A stretch of DNA of 29,360 nucleotides from DSPP01 sp964607165 (GCA_964607165.1 CAZSIT010000029.1:1-29360), one strand, 5' to 3'; counted from the first letter of the stretch, positions 9,101 to 17,118 are shown. The notes: generated from the sequence alone by a model not told the origin. Translations and numbers: made by a program.

Positions 9101-10696
9101 GTCATACGTCATAACTTCTGTTACTCCAAGTGGGGACGTTTTTTGAAGCACATTTGAGTGGTTATCGTAGGTGTATTCATTCGCACAAGAGGAGCAACCG
9201 GGTAAAAAGCCTTTCACTACAAGCCGATCTGTGGCCAGAGCGTTTGACAAGCTTATCACGCTGTCAACTCTATTCCCAAGTGCGTCTCGGACGATGGCAA
9301 TCATGCTGTCGGCATTACTGCCCGCTCCGACCCTGCGCAGATACGTAATGGCAATGCTGTCTACGCCTCCGCTTCGAAAGCTCGCAATGGCTCTCCCATT
9401 AGAATCATATTTATAAAAGTATTCGCTATTATCCGATGCCAGCACTTTCTTGAGCTTGTAGGGAACAGTGGCCGAATCGTAAGAGTATTCGACCCAGCTT
9501 CCATCGCCATAGGTCACCCGCTTCAGATAGTTCGTATCCGGCGCAAGATGATAGCTGTAAGTTGCAAGAAGGGTTCCGGCTTGGTTTCGCAACTCCGTAA
9601 TACGATTATCGGCAGTTTTGGTCAACTTGTACTTTCTTCCACCGGGAGCCGTGATGCTATCCAATGTTGCTCCATGGTAATGAAGCTGGGTTTGATTGCC
9701 GGCCCGGTCATAAATTGTTGTAGCTTGCAAACCGTTTGCAAAAAATATTCGAGCGCCGTTTGCTTTATGCAAATCATATTGAGGTGTCCCGTCAGATCTG
9801 AAAATGGTATCTGTTATTCCTGGCGGCCCGATATATGTCGCGGCTGTACCTGGGCCGGTTGATATAACGTAGAAAGGAACACGTCTTCCTGTTCCCTCTG
9901 TTAAGATATCCGTCCCTGGAAAAGTAATTTGAAAATTATGTTGCCATCCATATCCAAAATGCGAGCCAAGCGTAGGTAGATTGGTGCTAAAGCTATTATA
10001 GTTCCGGGCGAAGACGAACGGTCCAATTCGGCCAGTGTTTATAACTGCGTCAACTTCGTTCCGATAAACGTTGCCGCTCGAGATATTTATCGGGTCTCCT
10101 CTCTCTTTACAATCGCTGGGGCCGAGCATGCCTGTATCGATGATGGCGGTGTCGGCAGCGTTGAATGTGAATGAAAATGGATCACCATCACGAAATACAA
10201 AACAACCAATACCCCCGCAAGCCGTATCGTCCCAGGATTGAGCTTCCGGCGTAACCATGGTCTGCGTGCCATTGGGTGCGTAAATCCAATAAGTACAAGA
10301 GCCAAATAGCGTGATACACGAGTTAAGCGGATAGCTTTCTAGGCTGTAAAAAAACGCCCTCTTCAATGCATTAAAAGTCAATTTTCCGCCCGCGGGCGTG
10401 TAATATGCATATCCGTTTCTCCCTGAATGTCCCCCGGCTAATCTCACTAAAAAACGTTGCGAGTCTGGATTAGAAGGAATTATTGCCTGTAAAATCTTTG
10501 CACTCGTTCCAAAAGTGTTAAATAGACATCCTCCGTAAACGCCCGTTCTGTTGCAACGAACAAATAGGTCGATTTTTGCCAAACTATCACAATCAAGGCT
10601 ACCCCCGCAATCAGCCAAACAGGGAGAGTTTGCAGCCAAAAACAAAGCGAGGAAAGAAAATATTGTTACCGAGGTAAAACCGAGCCGTCTAAACAT
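6191..10696 (-). CDS. Secreted Rhs/YD-repeat protein with polymorphic C-terminal toxin-like tail
   Basis: 1501 residues. A signal peptide (1-28, ending SPCLA) indicates Sec export. A DUF6531-like region follows (SGNVYRNEVDAV, FARNYNS, GYGWQHNF), then dozens of YD repeats (YDxxGRL, TYDxxNR, YKYDQAGNL) that build the Rhs shell. The RHS-associated core comes next (YHTDHLGTPHVLTD, NPFGE, RFPGQY, WFRYYQPKIGRYYRVDP, ending NPMNYVDPAGL). The last 139 residues after DPAGL are unrelated and AT-rich. AAGGAGG lies 5 nt before ATG 10696; an in-frame extension to 10795 has no support. A TTGACA at 10767-10762 (minus) is a possible -35. The layout matches contact-dependent Rhs toxins, here with the tail followed directly by a small coupled gene. 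No VgrG, PAAR or T6SS gene is in the window. Confidence 0.93.
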   Translation of the reverse strand: MFRRLGFTSVTIFSFLALFLAANSPCLADCGGSLDCDSLAKIDLFVRCNRTGVYGGCLFNTFGTSAKILQAIIPSNPDSQRFLVRLAGGHSGRNGYAYYTPAGGKLTFNALKRAFFYSLESYPLNSCITLFGSCTYWIYAPNGTQTMVTPEAQSWDDTACGGIGCFVFRDGDPFSFTFNAADTAIIDTGMLGPSDCKERGDPINISSGNVYRNEVDAVINTGRIGPFVFARNYNSFSTNLPTLGSHFGYGWQHNFQITFPGTDILTEGTGRRVPFYVISTGPGTAATYIGPPGITDTIFRSDGTPQYDLHKANGARIFFANGLQATTIYDRAGNQTQLHYHGATLDSITAPGGRKYKLTKTADNRITELRNQAGTLLATYSYHLAPDTNYLKRVTYGDGSWVEYSYDSATVPYKLKKVLASDNSEYFYKYDSNGRAIASFRSGGVDSIAITYLRRVGAGSNADSMIAIVRDALGNRVDSVISLSNALATDRLVVKGFLPGCSSCANEYTYDNHSNVLQKTSPLGVTEVMTYDTGDRLTKRTEASGTPFARAHTYRYANFNLVSRDSSGSAVNVSDSLIKRYFYDTNGNDTMAFESGLVSTGVRYFDTTRTVFNSFGQVAKLDGPRTDVADTSRFVFDSATSDLKEVREYAGSTALITQYTSYDAFGNPLTVIGPNSDTTTYQYDERQRVKKIKRTKGSSSDSTLYQYNAAGNITKIILPLGGADSIKYGYDLAGRLTSIVNGAGDSTLYTYDLMSNRKSERIRKGSKLFESSYFDYDALKRLVKACVGDSTDTSKYDCNQFGYDAVGNRTVQVSGKGDSTYFHYDALNRLDSIRQKHDGGFDTTVYTYDLQDNLTSVKDPSGNVTTYKYSDRGHLIQDSSAASGVTTYKYDQAGNLITKIPATGNADSSHFTYDALNRQTEVKLGAVSTYTFDYDAANNERKGRLWKETGPSVTRKFSYDYVGRVTAESLVFSGTPYPVLYSWDKNGNLSSMTYPSGRVVNYTYDSADRVFKATDTKGATTTTGLDSTFYLPFGPDTSMKLGNGIKVRKVFNRKYYADSIKNTTIGIFGRSYLYDHNGNITQLLDLVDSTKSYHSISYDGIDRLTQATGQFRTDTLFLSYKKNGNRSTKRKGGSATTTYNYTNNRLRNTTGTEVVNYGYNSNGSVIGDTASGSTKTYTYDKLNRMVKFTRGAAIDSFAYDAENKRVYKSDFDIIVNYAYDIFGNLIEEISEGNWQTDYIWANGEPRVRIDNAGAPETHYWYHTDHLGTPHVLTDNNKTVQWKISLNPFGETVSETISGTLDNLRFPGQYVDRSGGLNYNWFRYYQPKIGRYYRVDPKLKYDPMMEYSYVGNNPMNYVDPAGLIEGVHTDYNARTGEYYVHYFGKHGKYRYNQQGQLVTHYGKPIGKPVGEAKRALKWLRRVMPNFFKRDFGICKVSPKIPGLKGIKGGVPGVVSALSTGIDAYKAQKRSEETGIEVWKLMYYQTLGVDINSVEVLILEGVI
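6194..6610 (-). other. Variable C-terminal tail of Rhs protein (candidate toxin domain)
   Basis: Codes for the 139 residues after the DPAGL junction. Two parts can be seen: a basic, aromatic stretch (GEYYVHYFGKHGKYRYNQQG, HYGKPIGKPVGEAKRALKWL) and a Gly/Val-rich hydrophobic part (GLKGIKGGVPGVVSALSTGI) ending in KLMYYQTLGVDINSVEVL. No nuclease, deaminase or ADP-ribosyltransferase motif is recognised. The second half could be membrane active. Confidence 0.6.
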
Positions 10697-10813
10697 CCTG
10701 TCCTCCTTCCAATGGGCAAATAGCCTTTTCGTAAGCGCAAAGTTAAGCGGCGGATATTTTCTGTCAAGCCCTCTTAGACAAATCTTTAAAACCACATCCG
10801 CTAAAAACGGGTA

Positions 10814-10843
10814 TTGAAAAATTGAGGTGTTTGGATGTATATT
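10814..10843 (+). promoter_or_regulatory. Candidate promoter for pdxST
   Basis: TTGAAA (10814-10819), an 18-nt spacer, TATATT (10838-10843), about 35 nt upstream of the pdxS start. Reasonable match to a housekeeping promoter in the divergent region between the Rhs gene and pdxS. Confidence 0.45.
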
Positions 10844-10878
10844 GAAAGGGAACGGTTTTTACCGGAAAGAAGGAAAGT

Positions 10879-11757
10879 ATGAACAGAACGGAAGAATGGA
10901 AAGTTAAAGTCGGCTTGGCGGAGATGCTGAAAGGCGGGGTGATTATGGACGTAACCACCGCCCTGCAGGCCAAAATTGCGGAGGAAGCGGGCGCCTGCGC
11001 CGTAATGGCTTTGGAACGGGTGCCGGCCGATATCCGCAAAGAAGGCGGAGTGGCCCGTATGGCCGACCCAAAAATAATCGAAGAGATTAAACAGGCCGTC
11101 ACCATTCCGGTGATGGCCAAATGCCGCATCGGACATTTTGTAGAAGCGCAAGTGCTGGAGGCTCTCGAAGTCGATTACATCGATGAAAGCGAGGTTTTAA
11201 CCCCCGCCGACGAAAAAAATCATATCGATAAACATCAGTTTAAGATTCCATTTGTTTGCGGAGCGCGGAATTTGGGTGAGGCCCTGCGCCGCATAGGTGA
11301 GGGAGCGGCCTTGATTCGCACCAAAGGGGAAGCCGGCTCCGGCAACATTGTCGAGGCCGTGCGCCATATCCGCGAGATGATTGGCGCCATCAAGCGTTTG
11401 ACGACTCTGGGAGTTGAAGAGTTGATGGCGGAGGCCAAAAACTTGGGCGCTCCGTATGAACTGGTTAAGGAAGTGGCCAGAACCGGAAAGCTGCCGGTGC
11501 CGAACTTTGCCGCCGGAGGAATCGCCACCCCTGCCGACGCCGCTTTGGTGATGCAGCTGGGAGCCGAGGCCACTTTCGTCGGTTCCGGCATCTTCAAATC
11601 GGAAGACCCAGCCAAACGCGCTAAAGCCATCGTCATCGCCACCACCCATTACAAGGACCCTCAAAAAGTGGCCGAGGCCTCGCGCGGCTTGGGCGAGCCG
11701 ATGAAGGGCCTGGATATCAAGCTGATTCCCGAAGCCGAGCTTTTGCAAATTAGATGA
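10879..11757 (+). CDS. pdxS: Pyridoxal 5'-phosphate synthase, synthase subunit PdxS
   Basis: 292-residue (beta/alpha)8 barrel that makes PLP from ribose 5-phosphate, glyceraldehyde 3-phosphate and ammonia delivered by PdxT. The catalytic residues fall at the standard positions: D24 (GVIMDVT), K81 (MAKCRIGH, first Schiff base) and K149 (IRTKGEAGSGN, second Schiff base). The phosphate-binding loops PNFAAGGIATPADAA and FVGSGIF are intact. The full length is normal and there is a GAAGGAAAG ribosome site just before the ATG. The stop overlaps the pdxT start (ATGA), so the two subunits are co-translated, as expected for the dodecameric complex. Assignment is certain. Confidence 0.98.
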   Translation: MNRTEEWKVKVGLAEMLKGGVIMDVTTALQAKIAEEAGACAVMALERVPADIRKEGGVARMADPKIIEEIKQAVTIPVMAKCRIGHFVEAQVLEALEVDYIDESEVLTPADEKNHIDKHQFKIPFVCGARNLGEALRRIGEGAALIRTKGEAGSGNIVEAVRHIREMIGAIKRLTTLGVEELMAEAKNLGAPYELVKEVARTGKLPVPNFAAGGIATPADAALVMQLGAEATFVGSGIFKSEDPAKRAKAIVIATTHYKDPQKVAEASRGLGEPMKGLDIKLIPEAELLQIR

Positions 11758-12368
11758 GGATTTCCCCAGAGCAACCAGTCGGCGTTTTAGCCCTGCAGGG
11801 GGATTTTGAAAAGCACCGTCAGGCCTTGGCCGAAGTAAACGTTCCCGCCAAAGAAGTGCGCACGCCGGAAGAATTATCGGCCTGCCGGGCTTTGATTATG
11901 CCCGGCGGCGAGTCCACCACGATTCGCAAGCTCTTGGCGGCCGAAAGGCTCGATTTTGCCATACAAAAGTTTGCCCAAACCCGCCCGATTATGGGCACCT
12001 GCGCCGGAATGATTTTGCTGGCCAATAAAGTCGAGGACGGAACCATCGAGCCTTTGAAATTGATAGACATTACCGTGCGGCGCAATGCTTACGGCCGTCA
12101 AATCAATTCTTTTGTCGATACCGGTCGGGTGGCAATATGGGAGGACAACCCCCAGCTGGAAATGGTTTTCATCCGCGCCCCGTATTTGGTTTCCTACGGC
12201 CCATCGGTCGTGCCGCTGGCAACTTTGCAAGACCGGGTGGTGATGGCCCGCTCCGAAAGAACTTTGGTTTTGGCTTTTCATCCCGAATTGACGCCGGATC
12301 GGCGGGTGCACCGGTTTTTTGTGGAAGAATTTATTGAAGAAAGAAAAGGAATTCCGATAGCGCTTTGA
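11754..12368 (+). CDS. pdxT: Pyridoxal 5'-phosphate synthase, glutaminase subunit PdxT
   Basis: 204-residue class I glutaminase that hydrolyses glutamine and channels ammonia to PdxS. The signature PVGVLALQGDFEKH opens the protein. The MPGGEST motif (49-55) forms the oxyanion region, GTCAGM carries the nucleophile C83, and FHPELT carries H176 and E178 of the triad. RNAYGRQINSF (110-120) is the conserved PdxT segment that contacts PdxS. Overlaps pdxS by 4 nt. The true start could be a few codons later (PEQPVGVLALQ), but the ATGA overlap favours the given ATG. Confidence 0.98.
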   Translation: MRISPEQPVGVLALQGDFEKHRQALAEVNVPAKEVRTPEELSACRALIMPGGESTTIRKLLAAERLDFAIQKFAQTRPIMGTCAGMILLANKVEDGTIEPLKLIDITVRRNAYGRQINSFVDTGRVAIWEDNPQLEMVFIRAPYLVSYGPSVVPLATLQDRVVMARSERTLVLAFHPELTPDRRVHRFFVEEFIEERKGIPIAL

Positions 12369-12414
12369 TAACAGGTAGGCAGGGTACAAAAAACATAATA
12401 ACGGGAGGGTAAGG

Positions 12415-13044
12415 ATGCCAAAGAAAGCTAAAAAAACCGCCAGAAAAAAAACCGCTAAAGTTAGAAAACCGAAAAAAATGCTGGCCAGAGCCAAAAAGCG
12501 GGTCAAAAAGGTTGTGAAAAAAAGAACTCCCAAGCGGGTGGTTGCCAAAAAGCCTGCAGCACCCCCTTTTGAAATGGCCCCGGTTTTGATGGAAGGAATG
12601 CTGGCGCCCGATTTTCGCTTGAAAGCATACCCGGAAGGGGAATACACCCTTTCCGACCTGCGCGACCGCAAAGTGGTGCTGTATTTCTATCCCAAAGACG
12701 ATACCCCCGGATGTACAATGGAGGCCTGCTCTTTTCGCGATAGCAGGCTGGATTGGGAAGCGACCGGCGCCGTGATTCTGGGAGTTTCCAATGACGATTT
12801 GAACTCCCATATGAACTTTTCCCAGAAATACCACTTGAACTTTCCCTTGCTGGCCGATACCAACGCCGCCGTGTCGCAGGCCTACGGCGTTTACAAAGAA
12901 AAAAATATGTACGGCAAGAAATTCTGGGGAATCGAGCGCACCACCTTTATCGTAAATCCGGAAGGCCGCATCGCCAAAATCTTCCCCCGCGTCCACGTGG
13001 AAGGCCATTCAACGGAAGTTATGTCCGCCCTGCGAAGTATGTAG
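12415..13044 (+). CDS. Bcp-type peroxiredoxin with N-terminal lysine-rich histone-like extension
   Basis: 209 residues. From about 57 on it is a complete thioredoxin-fold peroxiredoxin of the BCP/PrxQ class (MLAPDFRLKA, VLYFYPKDDTPGCTMEACSFRD), with peroxidatic C100 and resolving C105 in the CTxEAC arrangement. It should reduce peroxides at the expense of thioredoxin. Residues 1-50 are almost only Lys, Arg, Ala, Val, Thr and Pro, resembling bacterial histone H1-like tails, and are not part of the enzyme family (usually about 150-160 residues). GGGAGGGTAAGG directly before ATG 12415 supports the long start. The tail may tether the enzyme to nucleic acid (inference). Follows pdxT by 46 nt and may share its transcript. 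Ends at a strong terminator. Confidence 0.93.
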   Translation: MPKKAKKTARKKTAKVRKPKKMLARAKKRVKKVVKKRTPKRVVAKKPAAPPFEMAPVLMEGMLAPDFRLKAYPEGEYTLSDLRDRKVVLYFYPKDDTPGCTMEACSFRDSRLDWEATGAVILGVSNDDLNSHMNFSQKYHLNFPLLADTNAAVSQAYGVYKEKNMYGKKFWGIERTTFIVNPEGRIAKIFPRVHVEGHSTEVMSALRSM

Positions 13045-13058
13045 ACTCCGCCCCAAAC

Positions 13059-13087
13059 AAAAAAGTCCGCCTTTGGCGGACTTTTTT
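13059..13087. terminator. Bidirectional terminator between peroxiredoxin and dockerin protein genes
   Basis: AAAAAAGTCCGCC, loop TTT, GGCGGACTTTTTT. Perfect stem with A and T tracts on the two sides; serves two convergent genes. Same stem core as at 4222-4257. Confidence 0.93.
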
Positions 13088-13100
13088 ATTCTAATGGATA

Positions 13101-16100
13101 TTACAAACAACCCAGCAAGTCAGGCCGGTTTGGATACCCAGGATATATCGTACCCCTGAAAGTATATCCCAACAATCGCACTACATCTGCTGCCGTAAAA
13201 ATACCATTTAAATCGAGATCAAACACGCATTCAATCACCCGCTGACCGGAAGCGTCAAACGAAGGAATGCCCAAAAATACTTTGTTCAGCTCACGCACTA
13301 CATCGGAGGAAGTCAGAATTCCATTGTTGTCGCAGTCGCCGCGATGAAACAAAAAGTCTCCCCCCAGTTGGGAATTGGCGGTGAGATTGAAGTACGAAAC
13401 CGCCGCATCCGCGTTGGTTATCAGGTCGGAAATACCATTCAAGCTGGCCACCATTATCACCGTATAGCTTTCCGTCGGCCCCGGCAAAGTCAAAGTATCC
13501 AACCCCGCCGCCAGGCCGGAAAGACCGCCGCCGGACCGGATGAGCAAGTCTTTAACAACCGTATTTTTCGGCAAGGTCACTTTTTTGACCCCTACCGTAT
13601 ACCCGAGGTCAGCTGCTCCACCGTTTGGGCAGGAATCTAAAACATATACGGTATCCATTCCGGTATAGGGGTCCCCAAGGTTGCGGCCGGTATGGTAACC
13701 GGTCGCATCCATATTCCGGCAGAAAATGGAATCGACCCACTGGTTGCCCAAAACAAAAACATTGTTATTGTGCGCTACCGCCCCCCGCGCCTGAACCGGA
13801 GAGATGGAAGCCGTTCCCTCCGGAATGGTCAGAACACCAAAGTATTTGTTATTTGGCGTGCAGAAATGCGGCGGCGGAGTTCCCGACTCACCAGTTGTAT
13901 CAACCCCGGAAAGTACCAGCATCCGGTACTCCTTTCCGTCTGAAGCGGCAGTGAAGGTGGTGTCATAAGAGAGGTTTTTCACACCAAGAAACACATCGTC
14001 AAGAATATATCCCGTAGGCACATCAATATCATTCGTATGCCCCAAAATCACATCCACAATGTCAGCATCGGAGATATTTACCACTCTATGAGTGATGGAA
14101 AGAAAGTCCGAATAAGCCGGGTTGGTGGATTGTTCCCAAATTGTTTCCCAAACTATCGTGGAATCAAACCGTCCGGTTGAAAGCGTTTTGGCAAATATCT
14201 GATAAGAATTGGCCGGATCCGTCGGGTCCGGAACCGAATCCACCACAATCGGGCTTAAACAGCGCAGGAACTGGTCGTCAAAGTAGTTGCGCAATCCGCG
14301 CGGATGGGAAGGCGGACCCGCCAAAGCCGGACTACAAATCGCGATGCCGCCGTCAAAAATAAAATTCTCACCCGTGGCAAAGTAAAACATCCCGTTCACC
14401 GAGGCCGCAAAAACCTCCACGCTCTGCGACCAGATTTCGGTAAAGTTGCTGGCAGAATGAATGGTGTCGGCCGAATTAAGACATAACTTTGGAACCACGT
14501 AAACATTAACACCCAGCGAACAGACAGCAACTTGAGAGCCCATCAAACCGACTGTATCATCAGTGTGCGTCCAAATTTGAACTTGTCCGCTGCGCAGGCC
14601 GGCTTGAGCATAGCTCACGCCGGAAGCGTCAAAGGTTATGGTCAAAGAAGCACTGGTCAACTGCGGAATCGGGTCGCCGATATTGACACCGTTCGTGCGG
14701 ATGCTCACCAGGTTGCCATCGTTCAAGTTGCCGGTAAAGACAATAGAATCCAAACGCAGGTCAGCCAATCCGGTATTAGTAACCTCAAAGGTCACTGCTT
14801 CCGCACCTCCCGGAGATACCGCTAAAGCGGAAAGGTTGTCGTTGCTGGTGACTATAAGCTTGCAAGAAGCGGTTGTCTTCACGCTTCTGGCCGGAATTAA
14901 ATACAGCCGCCACTCATCCGAAAGCCGGGTGTCTGCAAGACCGACTTCACCCAGGGCAAAGAAACCGGGCTGCTTTTGCACCTGCGTAACCACGTAAACC
15001 ACCGAATCAGCCTCGGCCGCAGCTGAAATGTAAAACTCATGTTCGCAGGGATTAGTTGTTCCGTCGCACCCGGGATGATTGGTCGCAGTAACGTTGGTCT
15101 TGACATCCCAGTTTCTTCCATTGGTGGCGGAAACGGCGCACCAGATGTCGTTGTTACCGTAGGTGTGCCCGTTGATTATGATGGTCGTGTCCGACGGCAC
15201 ACCGGGGTTGAGTGGGTCTTCCGGAGGAGCGCCCCAGAGCGCGTACAGAATCTTTGTGCTGGCGTTGTAGGCCGCCGTGGGGCCGGAGCCGCCGCACCAC
15301 AGACCGTGGCCCAGCCCGAAACCGGTGGTGGAGTAATCATATCGCACATTGTAGTAAAGCTTGATGTCCGCCACCTTGTGCGGCCCTTGAATGGCGCCCG
15401 AAGGCTCCACCGCCAGATGATGGATATGGCCGCCCGGCAAAATGCCGCTGTCGTGGGTATGGTCCCCCCAGATGCAATGCGCCGTATCCCCAACCATAAT
15501 GGCGGTGATGCTGCCGTTAAACTGCGGAATGTAGGTCGGCAGCTCAAACGGCCCGGAAACCGAAATGCTCGGCGACCAGGAAGCCCCGGCGTCGGTGGAT
15601 ATGACGTGCAGTATTTCTTCCACGTCGTCACCCGCCGAGGAATCCGACAACCCCATCGAGAAAACGTGGACAACGTTTCCTTTGCCGGTAACCGCGAAGT
15701 TCAAAAACGAAGAAGAAATACAGGGTATCAGGGCCGACCAGGTCGCTCCAAAATCGGTCGTACGGCTGGAGCTGATTGTGGCAGCGGCGTTGAAATTGGC
15801 CATTATAACCACCCAGGTGCTTTCACTGACCACATAGATGGCCGGGTCTAAAGGACGGCTGGCGTCGGTTGACACGGTACCGGTAGCTATCAAGTCCCCG
15901 CAGGAAATGAAATTAACGGAAAAGAGCGAGCCGGTATTGCTACCCAACCCCCGTCCCACCCAAACCGCTCGACATGAAGGCAAAACATCAATCCCTCCGT
16001 TGTGGTCGGATTGTGCTGGATTTGCGTGTGGCTCACTCCCCGGAGGATAGGTCATTGTATCAGCCCCGGCCGCCAGGCAGTTGTATCCATACCGGTTGTT

Positions 16101-16466
16101 GGTAGTGGGATTGCCATCAAAAATGCCATAGAGAACATGCAGATTGCCGCAGGTATCTTTTACAGCGTGGCGTTTCCAGGCGCCGTTATTATCCGCCTCC
16201 CGCGCTCCGGTGTGCATCAATATGTAAGGGCTGACCGATTGGGAAATCGAAAAGTTTGCTATCCGGCTGGAAGGTACCGATAGCACCGGTTCATCCTCCG
16301 TGAACACCCGCCACTTCGCTTTGGAAAAACCGCCTGAAGGTTGGGTTTGATTGGAAATAGAAACCTGGGGCGTTTTGGACTTCCCTTTCGAGATGCCAAA
16401 TGCCTCCGCCGCCAGAAGCAAAAAGAAACCGGCGGCAATTATCAAAAAACTCTTAACCAGCCGCAT
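13101..16466 (-). CDS. Large secreted BNR-repeat protein with C-terminal dockerin-like domain
   Basis: 1121 residues with a signal peptide (1-24). The N-terminal half has sialidase-like Asp-box/BNR motifs (S-x-D-x-G-x-T-W type: RTTDFGATWS, STDAGASWS, ATNGRNWD), implying a beta-propeller. The middle has an immunoglobulin-like segment (GAEAVTFEVTNTGLADLRLDSI). The last 80 residues (from 1042) hold two EF-hand-type calcium loops, GDCDNNGILTSSDVV and FDLDLNGIFTAADVV, the dockerin pattern common on exported proteins of Zixibacteria-like bacteria that lack cellulosomes. No catalytic residues for a sialidase are evident, so an adhesive or binding role is as likely as an enzymatic one. AAGGAGG 5 nt before the ATG. 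Faces the peroxiredoxin gene across a terminator. Confidence 0.85.
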   Translation of the reverse strand: MRLVKSFLIIAAGFFLLLAAEAFGISKGKSKTPQVSISNQTQPSGGFSKAKWRVFTEDEPVLSVPSSRIANFSISQSVSPYILMHTGAREADNNGAWKRHAVKDTCGNLHVLYGIFDGNPTTNNRYGYNCLAAGADTMTYPPGSEPHANPAQSDHNGGIDVLPSCRAVWVGRGLGSNTGSLFSVNFISCGDLIATGTVSTDASRPLDPAIYVVSESTWVVIMANFNAAATISSSRTTDFGATWSALIPCISSSFLNFAVTGKGNVVHVFSMGLSDSSAGDDVEEILHVISTDAGASWSPSISVSGPFELPTYIPQFNGSITAIMVGDTAHCIWGDHTHDSGILPGGHIHHLAVEPSGAIQGPHKVADIKLYYNVRYDYSTTGFGLGHGLWCGGSGPTAAYNASTKILYALWGAPPEDPLNPGVPSDTTIIINGHTYGNNDIWCAVSATNGRNWDVKTNVTATNHPGCDGTTNPCEHEFYISAAAEADSVVYVVTQVQKQPGFFALGEVGLADTRLSDEWRLYLIPARSVKTTASCKLIVTSNDNLSALAVSPGGAEAVTFEVTNTGLADLRLDSIVFTGNLNDGNLVSIRTNGVNIGDPIPQLTSASLTITFDASGVSYAQAGLRSGQVQIWTHTDDTVGLMGSQVAVCSLGVNVYVVPKLCLNSADTIHSASNFTEIWSQSVEVFAASVNGMFYFATGENFIFDGGIAICSPALAGPPSHPRGLRNYFDDQFLRCLSPIVVDSVPDPTDPANSYQIFAKTLSTGRFDSTIVWETIWEQSTNPAYSDFLSITHRVVNISDADIVDVILGHTNDIDVPTGYILDDVFLGVKNLSYDTTFTAASDGKEYRMLVLSGVDTTGESGTPPPHFCTPNNKYFGVLTIPEGTASISPVQARGAVAHNNNVFVLGNQWVDSIFCRNMDATGYHTGRNLGDPYTGMDTVYVLDSCPNGGAADLGYTVGVKKVTLPKNTVVKDLLIRSGGGLSGLAAGLDTLTLPGPTESYTVIMVASLNGISDLITNADAAVSYFNLTANSQLGGDFLFHRGDCDNNGILTSSDVVRELNKVFLGIPSFDASGQRVIECVFDLDLNGIFTAADVVRLLGYTFRGTIYPGYPNRPDLLGCL

Positions 16467-16516
16467 ATAAACCTCCTTGCTCTCAAACCGGGCGTGGGGT
16501 AACCCGCTTGCAATAG

Positions 16517-16545
16517 TAAATACGCGAGAAAACCTAAAAAATCAA
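16517..16545 (-). promoter_or_regulatory. Candidate promoter for dockerin protein gene
   Basis: Minus strand TTGATT (16545-16540), 17-nt spacer, TATTTA (16522-16517), about 50 nt before the start codon. It lies between inverted arms GTAACCCGC (16499-16507) and GCGGGTTAC (16557-16565). Confidence 0.35.
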
Positions 16546-16558
16546 GGATTTTTTTGGC

Positions 16559-16588
16559 GGGTTACTTCTTTTTCGGCTTTTCCAACAG
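16559..16588 (-). pseudogene. Duplicated 3' end of the tatA-linked gene (27 of 30 bases identical)
   Basis: This 30-nt stretch matches 16669-16698, the end of the next gene, at 27 of 30 positions. Read in the same frame it encodes LLEKPKKK-stop against LVEKPKKK-stop. Two of the three changes are silent. A composite palindromic repeat lies between the two copies. Confidence 0.7.
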
Positions 16589-16597
16589 TTAAAGGGG

Positions 16598-16647
16598 TAG
16601 CCCAGGGGCTTTTTATCCCGAGCGAAGTCGAGGGACCGCCCCTGGGA
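16598..16647. repeat. TAGCCC..GGGA palindrome interrupted by the GAGCGAAGTCGA repeat
   Basis: Left arm TAGCCCAGGGGC (16598-16609) and right arm CGCCCCTGGGA (16637-16647) are those of the 26-nt element at 3664-3689. Between them lies the 20-mer TCCCGAGCGAAGTCGAGGGA (16616-16635), identical to 22296-22315. One repeat has evidently entered the loop of another. Confidence 0.75.
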
Positions 16648-16671
16648 AAACTAATCCAAAAACTTGAAGGG

Positions 16672-17118
16672 TTACTTTTTCTTCGGCTTTTCCACCAGCC
16701 CCTCGGCCAGCGAAAGCGCTACGCCCGAAAGCATCACTTCCACGCCTAACTTGGTGAAATCGCCGGAAATTAACTCCCGGTTGACGTTGGCATAGAGCGA
16801 ACAAGCCGCTTCCCGTTCGACGACCAAACCGGAAAGCCTTCCGCCCGATTCGCCGATGAAGGTCACTTCTCCTAACTCTTCGCTGGTGACAAAGCCGGAT
16901 ACGTGATGCAGCTGCAAATGTGAAGTGGGGGTATAAATCACCACCATCGCCCCTTTATGGTTGCCCAAAGCGGTGTCGGGATAAATTTCCAAAGAAAGCG
17001 CACGGTGGGAAGCGGCGTCGGCAATTTTCAAAAAATAATGATCCCCTTCCTTATCCACCTGGACTGCTTTTAAAACGCGTCCGATTTCGTGGACTTTATC
17101 CGCCGAAAAAACCGCCAT
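16672..17118 (-). CDS. Conserved-looking hypothetical protein coupled to tatA
   Basis: 148 residues, not recognised. Predicted soluble: no signal peptide or membrane helix. The N-terminal half is beta-rich (HYFLKIADAASHRALSLEIYPD, GAMVVIYTPTSHLQLHHVSGFV, GEVTFIGESGGRLSGLVVERE), followed by a helical part and a basic KPKKK tail. Its ATG shares a base with the tatA stop (TGATG), so it is probably translated with tatA and may act with the Tat pathway or simply ride in the operon. Its 3' end is duplicated about 110 nt downstream across a palindromic repeat. Coding appearance is good: no rare stretches, and plausible hydrophobic patterning. Confidence 0.8.
   Translation of the reverse strand: MAVFSADKVHEIGRVLKAVQVDKEGDHYFLKIADAASHRALSLEIYPDTALGNHKGAMVVIYTPTSHLQLHHVSGFVTSEELGEVTFIGESGGRLSGLVVEREAACSLYANVNRELISGDFTKLGVEVMLSGVALSLAEGLVEKPKKK

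Noticed and set aside
11874..12671. 265-codon minus-strand open frame across pdxT and the peroxiredoxin
   Set aside because: Antisense to two unmistakable genes; low-complexity Phe/Leu-rich translation of the lysine tail.
15039..15851. 270-codon plus-strand open frame
   Set aside because: Antisense to the BNR/dockerin gene; no start signal or recognisable domain.
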